Source: Bacillota bacterium
GTDB taxonomy: Bacteria; Bacillota; Limnochordia; Darwinibacteriales; Darwinibacteriaceae
Direction of reading: 5' to 3'
DNA length: 5,328 nucleotides
Assembly (NCBI GenBank): GCA_012799535.1
Contig: JAAZLB010000131.1
Span: forward strand, 1-5,328
Of the stretch, positions 1 to 5,328 are shown in pieces (position 1 is the stretch's first letter; the number at the start of each line of letters is the position of its first letter). Position numbers and translations under genes: made by a program. Below the pieces are notes generated by a model, which worked only from the letters and a program-made list of their open reading frames with translations, was not told the origin of the DNA and did no database searches.

Positions 1-1265
1 AAATGGCGATAGATATTTTCTAAAACCACAATAGACGAGTCTACCAACATGCCCACACCAAGGGCTAGACCACCGAGGGTCATCAAGTTGAGGGACAGTT
101 TGGAAAAGTAAACTAGAACAAAGCTAGCAATAATTGAAACAGGAATGGATAAAGCTATAATAAATAGGCTTTGGAAATTTCGTAGGAAAAACCACAAAAC
201 TAAGATGGCCAAAATACCACCAATAATCCCACTTGATGCTAGGTTGCCGATACTTTGATTAATAAATAGGGATTGGTCTGTAATAATGGTCAACTCTAAA
301 TGAGGATTTTCCGCTTCGATTTTGGCTAGGGTAGACTTAAGATTTTGTGCCACCCGCACCGCATTGGCTCCATTTTGGCGCATGACTTGAATTAAAATAG
401 TGTCTTCTCCATTATAACGGGTGATTCCATCTCGGGGCTCAATATGGGTAGTTACTTCAGCCACATCGCCTAAATAGGTTAAGGAAGGAATTAAACCGCC
501 TAAGCCTAAAATACCGCTACCTTGTTGCATACCCACAATGATCTGTTCCAAATCTTCCACACTAGAGATTTGGCTTCCCGCTCGTGTGGTGTATCTAACA
601 CCATCCGCGGTAACAGCTCCCCCAGGCACAACGATGTTTTGATACATAATTAATTGTTGCAAGATTACCGGTGTTAGCCCGATTTCATTAAGGTACTCAG
701 GATCAAAAAGTACCTGGATTTCCTCTTTACTAGTTCCGAGTAAGCTCACTTGAGCCACTCCAGATAATTGTTCTAGTTGTGGTTTGATTTTATTTAGTTG
801 CTCAGATAATTCTACCGATGAAAGTCCATCTCCCGTTACTCCAATTAACATCAAGGGAAAGTCGTTGGGATTCACTTGCGTTACGATGGGTGTTTGGGCA
901 CCTTCTGGTAAAGTTAGCGCCAGCTGGGCTAGGTTATTACGCATTTGGTCTAAGGCACTAAGCATATCTGTACCCCAATCAAATTGGAGCACAGTTGCAG
1001 AAGCGTTTTCCATACTAAAGGAGTCTTGTCTGCGCAAACCACTTACGCCAGATAGGCTACCTTCAACTGGGATGGTAATATCTTGTTGCACAGTTAAGGG
1101 TGCTGCCCCTGGATAAAGTGTTACTACTACCGCAATGGGGAAGTTAAGGTCAGGTAATAAATCAATACCTATCTTTTGTAGGGAGATAACTCCAAATAAT
1201 AGGGCGACAATCACAACTACAGTAATGGCGATTGGTCTATTGACCGCCAATTTTGATAAGTGCAT
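1..1265 (-). CDS. RND-family efflux pump (AcrB/SwrC-like), N-terminal part
   Basis: This is the inner-membrane subunit of a resistance-nodulation-division transporter, a proton-driven exporter of drugs, lipids or other amphipathic compounds. The frame stays open to the left edge, so 421 N-terminal residues of a protein usually about 1000-1050 long are visible. The start is an ATG at 1265 with an excellent AAGGAGG site just upstream. Transmembrane helix 1 lies at about residues 12-30 and is followed by the typical LLPDLNFP and YPGAAP motifs. The periplasmic or extracellular porter region spans about 40-335 and contains LSGVSGL and FDWGTDM. Helices 2-4 lie at about 342-360, 366-386 and 393 onward. 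Helix 4 carries GVGMLVDSSIVVLENI, the RND proton-relay segment. D409 matches AcrB Asp407, but the adjacent Asp408 position is Ser410, as in many Gram-positive and Bacteroidetes members as I recall them. Substrate is unknown. No membrane-fusion protein gene is visible; it could lie outside the window. The family call is very secure, the subfamily is not. Confidence 0.95.
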   Translation of the reverse strand, partial: MHLSKLAVNRPIAITVVVIVALLFGVISLQKIGIDLLPDLNFPIAVVVTLYPGAAPLTVQQDITIPVEGSLSGVSGLRRQDSFSMENASATVLQFDWGTDMLSALDQMRNNLAQLALTLPEGAQTPIVTQVNPNDFPLMLIGVTGDGLSSVELSEQLNKIKPQLEQLSGVAQVSLLGTSKEEIQVLFDPEYLNEIGLTPVILQQLIMYQNIVVPGGAVTADGVRYTTRAGSQISSVEDLEQIIVGMQQGSGILGLGGLIPSLTYLGDVAEVTTHIEPRDGITRYNGEDTILIQVMRQNGANAVRVAQNLKSTLAKIEAENPHLELTIITDQSLFINQSIGNLASSGIIGGILAILVLWFFLRNFQSLFIIALSIPVSIIASFVLVYFSKLSLNLMTLGGLALGVGMLVDSSIVVLENIYRH

Positions 1266-1271
1266 GTGGAT

Positions 1272-1277
1272 CCTCCT
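1272..1277 (-). promoter_or_regulatory. Ribosome binding site of the RND pump gene
   Basis: Read on the minus strand, TAAGGAGGATCCAC precedes the ATG at 1265. The AGGAGG core sits 6 nt from the start codon, a near-perfect complement to the 16S rRNA tail. It fixes the start of the pump gene. Confidence 0.85.
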
Positions 1278-1296
1278 TAAGGGCTACACGAATTCT

Positions 1297-1302
1297 AATA
1301 TA
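1297..1302 (-). promoter_or_regulatory. Candidate -10 element for the RND pump gene
   Basis: The minus strand reads TATATT here, five of six matches to the vegetative TATAAT. It would start transcription around 1290 and give a leader of roughly 25 nt ending in the AAGGAGG site. A -35 hexamer at 17 bp is poor: about 1320-1325 reads ATAACC, three of six. The same AT-rich patch also reads TAATAT and TATAGT on the plus strand, so direction cannot be decided from sequence alone. This is a weak call resting on position in a 95-bp divergent gap. Confidence 0.25.
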
Positions 1303-1344
1303 GTTTCTGGATATGGCTCGGTTATCCTGCCTCTTCGAGTCGAG

Positions 1345-1350
1345 AAGGGA
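1345..1350 (+). promoter_or_regulatory. Ribosome binding site of sleB
   Basis: AAGGGA lies 10 nt upstream of the ATG at 1361. It is modest and a little far, but the upstream in-frame ATG at 1313 has no purine-rich site before it. This favours 1361 as the start. Confidence 0.5.
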
Positions 1351-1360
1351 AGAATCAAAG

Positions 1361-1876
1361 ATGGATAAATTTAGTCGGCAAATACTCAATTTAGGTATTA
1401 TTTTCGTCGTAGGGGTAGTCCTTCTGGTCCTATGGGCAGATTGGTCAACACCCAGATCATCCCCTCCGGTGCAACCGAAACCGCCGGCCCAGGAAGGGTT
1501 ATCTAGTTGGCGGACTAGCTTTTCTGAAGCGGATTTGGACTTATTAGCCCGGGTTGTACGGGCCGAAGCCCAAGGTGAACCATATGATGGTCAAATTGCG
1601 GTAGCTGCAGTGATCCTAAATCGTGTGCGCCACCCAGAATTCCCCAATACAATTCCAGGAGTTGTCTATGAGCCCCTAGCCTTTACAGTTGTATCTAATG
1701 GACAAGTGAATAAACCGGCTGATGCTAGTGCCATCCAAGCGGCTCACGCCGCTTTAAATGGGTTGGATCCCACTGGAGGAGCTCTTTTTTTCTATAATCC
1801 AGCGAAAACTCGTAGTGGGTGGGTGCGTAGCCGTCATGTAGTAAAAACTATTGGAAAACACGTATTTGCCAGCTAG
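1361..1876 (+). CDS. sleB: SleB-type spore cortex-lytic enzyme (Hydrolase_2 domain)
   Basis: This 171-residue cell wall hydrolase belongs to the SleB/CwlJ family, lytic transglycosylases that cut muramic-delta-lactam peptidoglycan of the spore cortex during germination. A hydrophobic helix at about residues 11-26 acts as signal peptide or membrane anchor. A Pro/Ser-rich linker follows at about 30-48, then the catalytic domain at about 53-171. Motifs seen are ARVVRAEAQGEPYDGQIAVA, with E69 matching the family's catalytic glutamate, then ILNRVRHPEFPNTI, FTVVSNGQVN and ALFFYNP. Bacillus SleB proteins are longer (about 250-305 residues) because of an N-terminal peptidoglycan-binding domain, absent here. 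CwlJ also lacks that domain but has no signal sequence. The export segment and the ypeB neighbour favour SleB. The start at 1361 was chosen over 1313 because it has a ribosome binding site and puts the hydrophobic segment near the N terminus. In Bacillus this operon is transcribed in the forespore by sigma-G; no convincing sigma-G promoter was found here. Confidence 0.9.
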   Translation: MDKFSRQILNLGIIFVVGVVLLVLWADWSTPRSSPPVQPKPPAQEGLSSWRTSFSEADLDLLARVVRAEAQGEPYDGQIAVAAVILNRVRHPEFPNTIPGVVYEPLAFTVVSNGQVNKPADASAIQAAHAALNGLDPTGGALFFYNPAKTRSGWVRSRHVVKTIGKHVFAS

Positions 1877-1880
1877 GGGG
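1875..1880 (+). promoter_or_regulatory. Ribosome binding site of ypeB
   Basis: AGGGGG, followed by TGG, overlaps the sleB stop codon (1874-1876) and lies 6 nt before the ATG at 1887. It decides the ypeB start. An upstream in-frame ATG at 1851 lies inside sleB and would add 12 residues without a comparable site; another ATG at 1899 is less well placed. Confidence 0.7.
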
Positions 1881-1886
1881 TGGCCC

Positions 1887-3125
1887 ATGGGTAAACGGAT
1901 GAAAAACCGACTGACACTTATAATTTTCGCCGTGGCTTTAGTGGTTATGGGGTTCTTTGCTGCTCAATATCATCTCAGCCGCCTTTATGAACAGCAGGTG
2001 GAGGTGGGTTATCGAAGAGCATTAAATGAGTTTGCCACCCATATGCAAGAATTAACTGTGGAAATGGGGCGTGCTCGCTTGGCTATTAGTGAGCGTCAAT
2101 GTCAGATGGTTAATTCTAATTTTCATCGTTTAGTTTATGCCATTCAGAGTAACATGGGAGAATTACCCGTTGAGGAGATTCAACTAGAGCGGATTGCCAA
2201 TTTGGTTAATCGAGTTAAGAATTGGGACGAAGGTGAAATCGAAGAGTTATATAGGCAAATGGAGTATGTGAGCCACGAGCTAGAGCAGCTCTTGCTCCGT
2301 AAAGAAAAAAAGTACCCGTGGGTGTCTTGGCAAGAATATCTGACCGCATCATCTGTTTTTCCGGGTCTCTTACAAGGCTTAGCCTTAATTAATGCTGAGC
2401 TTGACGATTTTAAAAAGCCCTCTAGAAGTGGAGAGATCGTTGGGGAAGAAATTAGCGAAGAACAAGCAATAGAGGTAGCTCGGGAGTTCAGTGGAAGCGA
2501 ATTGGATTATCAGATAATTAATGAAAGCACCGGGACCATTCCCACTTATACTGTCGAGGGGAAAGTAGGAGAAGAAAATATTCTTTTAGAAGTGTCGAAA
2601 AAGGGTGGGGTTGTTTTATGGATGATCTCTACCAAACCGGCAGACCAAACCAGGTTAGGTACTGCTGAATTAGCAATGTTAGGTAAAGAGTTTTTAGAGG
2701 AAAGGGGCTTTCCGCCCCTTTATTTAACTGATGCCCAAAGTCTCCAGCACCGAGTTATCTTCACCTACGTGCCTAAGCGGGAGGAGATTCTCTATTATGG
2801 AGAACCAATTAAAGTGCAACTAAGTGCAGCTGATGGTAGTGTCTTAGGTTTTTGGGGTACCCCCTTTTATCTGGCCCAAAGTCGGGTACAAGAAGACAAG
2901 ACAACTATTCAAACAGAGATAGCCTGGATCCCTCGAGAAAAGGTGAGACAGGGCGTGGAGATTCTCGATCAAAAGTTTGCTTTAGTCAAGAACGACCAAG
3001 AAGAAGAGATTCTCGTGCAAAGGCTTGGGGTACACTACGAAGGTGACTACTACCTAATTTATCTTAACGCCCAAACAGGCGAAGAGGAACTGATTGAGCA
3101 AGTGAGTTCTTCCCAGTTTTTTTAG
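1887..3125 (+). CDS. ypeB: Germination protein YpeB
   Basis: YpeB is the partner of SleB. In Bacillus the two proteins depend on each other for stable incorporation into the spore, and YpeB is cleaved during germination as SleB becomes active. The 412-residue product starts with an uncleaved-looking membrane helix at about 9-26, preceded by basic residues (GKRMKNR). A mostly helical N-terminal domain follows at about 35-175, with the family-like stretches GYRRALNEFATHM and NMGELPVEEI. Three PepSY-type repeats appear at about 186-250, 258-328 and 345-405; the first begins EEISEEQAIEVAREFSG, the second ends in SAADGSVLGF, and the third in YLNAQTGEEEL. B. subtilis YpeB is about 450 residues, so this copy is shorter, seemingly within the N-terminal helical domain. 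It follows sleB by 10 bp, so the two are almost certainly co-transcribed. Its stop codon overlaps that of the convergent polymerase gene. Identification rests on architecture and synteny together. Confidence 0.9.
   Translation: MGKRMKNRLTLIIFAVALVVMGFFAAQYHLSRLYEQQVEVGYRRALNEFATHMQELTVEMGRARLAISERQCQMVNSNFHRLVYAIQSNMGELPVEEIQLERIANLVNRVKNWDEGEIEELYRQMEYVSHELEQLLLRKEKKYPWVSWQEYLTASSVFPGLLQGLALINAELDDFKKPSRSGEIVGEEISEEQAIEVAREFSGSELDYQIINESTGTIPTYTVEGKVGEENILLEVSKKGGVVLWMISTKPADQTRLGTAELAMLGKEFLEERGFPPLYLTDAQSLQHRVIFTYVPKREEILYYGEPIKVQLSAADGSVLGFWGTPFYLAQSRVQEDKTTIQTEIAWIPREKVRQGVEILDQKFALVKNDQEEEILVQRLGVHYEGDYYLIYLNAQTGEEELIEQVSSSQFF
3084..3123 (+). terminator. Possible intrinsic terminator inside the ypeB 3' end
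   Basis: GAGGAACT at 3084-3091 can pair with AGTTCTTC at 3105-3112, giving an 8-bp stem with one G-U pair and a 13-nt loop. CCAG and a run of seven T (3117-3123) follow. The stem is not GC-rich and stands 4 nt from the T run, so it is a weak terminator at best. It is listed because the convergent genes leave no intergenic space for one. The T run also encodes the terminal Phe codons, so coding use alone could explain it. Confidence 0.3.
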
Positions 3126-5328
3126 ACTAAAGCTTGAATATGGGTGGCATTAATGGAGGTGATTTGTTTAGGATCTCGCCTAGATACCTCTCCTGTTACT
3201 AGTAAGAGTGGTTGATTATAAATGATCTTCCCGTATTTTTTATACACGCTTTCAAAGATAGTCACATCAATTAGGCCGAATTCGTCTTCTAAAGTTAAGA
3301 AGACAACTGTCTTACCACTACGCGTAGGGGGACGATGAGGTCGAATCACTAAGCCTGCTACTTGCACCGTCCCTTCGGTGCGCTTGGCCACTTCTTTGCT
3401 AGTGAGAACTTTTTTAGGAAGTTTAGGTCGGAAAAAGTCCATTACATGTTGACAAGCAGAAAGACCTAAAACAGCGTATTCACGTAGCCAACGGTCGAAG
3501 GGGTGGAAATCTTGTACTTGACGATTACTGGGGGGAGTTTCTAAAAAGAGGCTCCCTTGTTTATTTTGATAATACTTGGGTAAATCCCAGAGCAAAGCAC
3601 GGCGATTAGGGGAGTACCAATCGAATGCACCTGCTAAAATTAGATTTTCTGTGATGTCCTTGGCTACATTAGTACGGTAAACAAAATCATGAACCGATCT
3701 AAAGGGTGCTTCTCCTTTGGCTTGGGCAATAACTTCTAGAAAGCCTTTCTCCATACCCTTCACTTGCTTGAGACCAATACGGATGGCGTTTTCATCTCCT
3801 GAAAATTCGCTATCACTGTCATTAATATGCAGTGGTAAGATGGTAATACCTCGATTGCGTGCTTGCACACAAAGGGTGTTAGGTGGGTAAAACCCTATAG
3901 GTTGGTGGTTTAAAAGGGCTGCATAGAATTGAGCTGGATAATGCTCTAATAAATAGGCAGTGCGGTAAGCTGTATCCGCGAAGGCGGCGGCGTGGGCTTC
4001 GCAAAAGCCATAGCCTGCATAACCTACGATATAGGAGAAGACCACTTCCGCCGTTTCTTGGTCTACGCCTCTAGCAATTGCCTTCGCAATAAAGTTCTCA
4101 CCGATGCTTTCCATTTCCGCTTGAGAGCGAAATTTAGTCATGACTTTACGCAAACGATCCGCTTCCCCTGGGGTGAATCCTGCAATTTTAGTGGCAATTT
4201 CAATCACTTGCTCCTGATACAAGACCACTCCGTAGGTGGGGGCTAAGATTTCTTCTAGTTTAGGATGGATGTAAGTGATTGCTTCTTCGCCATGACGGCG
4301 GGCGATGAAGGGATCCACCATATTACCCTTAATGGGACCTGGACGAATTAAAGCCACACTAGCCACTAAATCCTCAAAGCGATCCGCTTGTAAGCGGGAC
4401 TGAAGACTACGTTGGGCTGGGCTTTCTAGTTGAAAGACCCCCACTGTTTCACCTTGCTGTAAGCGGGTGAAGGTAGCTTGGTCATTGGTGGGAATGTTAT
4501 TGTAGTTAAGATCTGGAGTTTCTTGTACCACATTAGAAACTGCGGAAAGGGTTCGCAAAGAGAGTAAATCGATTTTAATTAGCCCTAAATCTTCTATAGT
4601 GTGTTTGTCAAACTGGGTGATTAAGACTCCTTTCGCCGATGGCTGCAAGGGAGTCACGTTTGTTAAGGGATACCCGCTGATCACTAAACCCCCTAGATGG
4701 GTACCAATTTGGCGGGGGAAACCGGTTATAGCAGCACAATAATCCAAAAGCTTGGCATATTTCTTTTGATGTAATGGATGGGATTTTAATTCTGGAAGTC
4801 GGTTTAGTAAAGCACTAATGCCATCTGCAGGGATACTGGTGATATTTTTCGTTAAACGCCCTAATTCTTCGGTGGAATAGCCTAAGGCTTTTCCTAGATC
4901 ACGTAAGGCTGAACGGGCATGGTAGGTTTGAAACATGCACACAGAAGCCACTCTTTCAGCACCATAGCGTTGGTAAACATACTCTGCTACCTGATCGCGA
5001 TAGCGAGCATCAAAGTCAATATCGATATCGGGCTTTTGGGCTCTCTCTAAGCTTAAGAAACGTTCGAAAAGTAAACCTCTGGAAAAGGCATCCACATTGG
5101 TTATTTCCAAGCAATAAACTACTACCGAATCAGCCGCGGAGCCTCGACCTGCATAGCGAATGTTCTGCTTTTGGGCATATTGGACCAGATCCCAGACCGC
5201 GAGAAAATAATCAGCCACATCAAGCCTCTCAATAATATTTAGCTCATGCTCAATTCTATCGCGGAGGGCTGGAGTAATGGTCTTGTAACGTTTGTTAGCA
5301 CCAGTCCAAGTGAGCTCAGTGAGGAGCT
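3122..5328 (-). CDS. Error-prone DnaE2/ImuC-like DNA polymerase III alpha subunit, C-terminal part
   Basis: This is a C-family DNA polymerase cut by the right edge; 734 C-terminal residues are visible, numbered here from the edge, and the PHP domain is missing. The first in-frame GTG, at 5218, is not the start: the 36 codons before it continue conserved DnaE sequence (RYKTITPALRDRIEHEL). The palm domain shows GRGSAADS (60-67), PDIDIDF with catalytic D100 and D102, and GLIKIDLLSLRTL with the third aspartate, D253. RPGPIKGNMVDPF, YGVVLYQEQV and GYGFCEAHAAAF follow. LLNHQPIGFYPPNTL (471-485) resembles the DnaE2 hallmark LLNSQPMGFY. A helix-hairpin-helix lies at about 519-537, the clamp-binding-like QGSLF at 590-594, and an OB fold (VAGLVIRPHRPP, VFLTLEDEFG) at about 653-734, where the protein ends without a tau-binding domain. 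DnaE2/ImuC enzymes perform translesion synthesis and damage-induced mutagenesis, normally with ImuA/ImuB, which are not visible. The C-family call is certain. The DnaE2-like assignment is an inference from motifs and could instead be a divergent clostridial DnaE. Confidence 0.9.
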   Translation of the reverse strand, partial: LLTELTWTGANKRYKTITPALRDRIEHELNIIERLDVADYFLAVWDLVQYAQKQNIRYAGRGSAADSVVVYCLEITNVDAFSRGLLFERFLSLERAQKPDIDIDFDARYRDQVAEYVYQRYGAERVASVCMFQTYHARSALRDLGKALGYSTEELGRLTKNITSIPADGISALLNRLPELKSHPLHQKKYAKLLDYCAAITGFPRQIGTHLGGLVISGYPLTNVTPLQPSAKGVLITQFDKHTIEDLGLIKIDLLSLRTLSAVSNVVQETPDLNYNNIPTNDQATFTRLQQGETVGVFQLESPAQRSLQSRLQADRFEDLVASVALIRPGPIKGNMVDPFIARRHGEEAITYIHPKLEEILAPTYGVVLYQEQVIEIATKIAGFTPGEADRLRKVMTKFRSQAEMESIGENFIAKAIARGVDQETAEVVFSYIVGYAGYGFCEAHAAAFADTAYRTAYLLEHYPAQFYAALLNHQPIGFYPPNTLCVQARNRGITILPLHINDSDSEFSGDENAIRIGLKQVKGMEKGFLEVIAQAKGEAPFRSVHDFVYRTNVAKDITENLILAGAFDWYSPNRRALLWDLPKYYQNKQGSLFLETPPSNRQVQDFHPFDRWLREYAVLGLSACQHVMDFFRPKLPKKVLTSKEVAKRTEGTVQVAGLVIRPHRPPTRSGKTVVFLTLEDEFGLIDVTIFESVYKKYGKIIYNQPLLLVTGEVSRRDPKQITSINATHIQALV

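Noticed and set aside
784..1116. Plus-strand open frame of 110 codons
   Set aside because: It lies antisense to the RND pump gene, whose minus-strand product is unmistakable, and its translation resembles no family.
1260..1292. Possible sigma-G promoter for sleB (GCATG at 1262, weak -10 near 1285)
   Set aside because: The -35-like pentamer fits, but the spaced -10 region matches only about four of seven consensus positions, so it is not distinguishable from chance.
1335..1343. Small inverted repeat TCGAGTCGA upstream of sleB
   Set aside because: Only four base pairs per arm, too short to support an operator or hairpin claim.
1313..1360. Upstream ATG extending SleB by 16 residues
   Set aside because: No ribosome binding site precedes 1313, and the extension would push the export helix inward behind several charged residues.
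1135..1368. Plus-strand open frame of 77 codons
   Set aside because: It is antisense to the pump start, crosses the intergenic gap, overlaps the sleB start, and has no ribosome binding site.
1851..1886. Upstream ATG extending YpeB by 12 residues
   Set aside because: It lies within sleB without a good ribosome binding site, while AGGGGG is well placed for the ATG at 1887.
2784..3014. Three copies of GAGATTCTC (2784, 2958, 3006)
   Set aside because: All three are in the same frame and encode Glu-Ile-Leu in PepSY strands, so ordinary coding use explains them.
2852..3046. Plus-strand open frame of 64 codons inside ypeB
   Set aside because: It is a shadow frame of ypeB with low-complexity charged residues and no start signal.
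3992..4246. Plus-strand open frame of 84 codons
   Set aside because: It is antisense to conserved polymerase motifs and has no independent support.
5216..5218. GTG at 5218 as the polymerase start codon
   Set aside because: The frame continues upstream to the window edge with conserved DnaE sequence, and the N-terminal PHP domain is still missing.

Overview
The window looks like chromosomal DNA from an endospore-forming Firmicute, most likely a clostridial or Peptococcaceae-like lineage. The evidence is a sleB-ypeB pair, which is found only in spore formers, together with strong Shine-Dalgarno sequences (AAGGAGG, AGGGGG) and a moderately AT-leaning base composition judged by eye. I cannot name the species. 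All visible genes read as intact; the two outer ones are cut only by the window edges.

Layout. (1) Positions 1-1265, minus strand: the first 421 codons of an RND-superfamily efflux pump, running off the left edge. (2) Positions 1266-1360: a 95-bp divergent intergenic region with the pump's ribosome binding site, a weak candidate -10 element and the sleB ribosome binding site. (3) Positions 1361-3125, plus strand: a two-gene operon. It holds a compact membrane-anchored or secreted SleB-type cortex-lytic enzyme, then YpeB, its usual partner, separated by 10 bp. (4) Positions 3122-5328, minus strand: the C-terminal 734 codons of a DnaE-family DNA polymerase of the error-prone DnaE2/ImuC type, running off the right edge. 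Its stop codon overlaps the ypeB stop codon tail to tail.

How the genes relate. SleB and YpeB work together: both are made in the forespore and deposited in the spore, where YpeB and SleB stabilise each other until SleB degrades cortex peptidoglycan during germination. The pump and the polymerase flank this operon in opposite orientation and show no functional link to it beyond position. No RNA gene, CRISPR array, insertion sequence or phage element was seen.

Nothing here is clearly a new biological system. The points most worth a second look are a DnaE2-like polymerase that carries its own consensus beta-clamp-binding pentapeptide, a SleB without the N-terminal peptidoglycan-binding domain, and the overlapping convergent stop codons.
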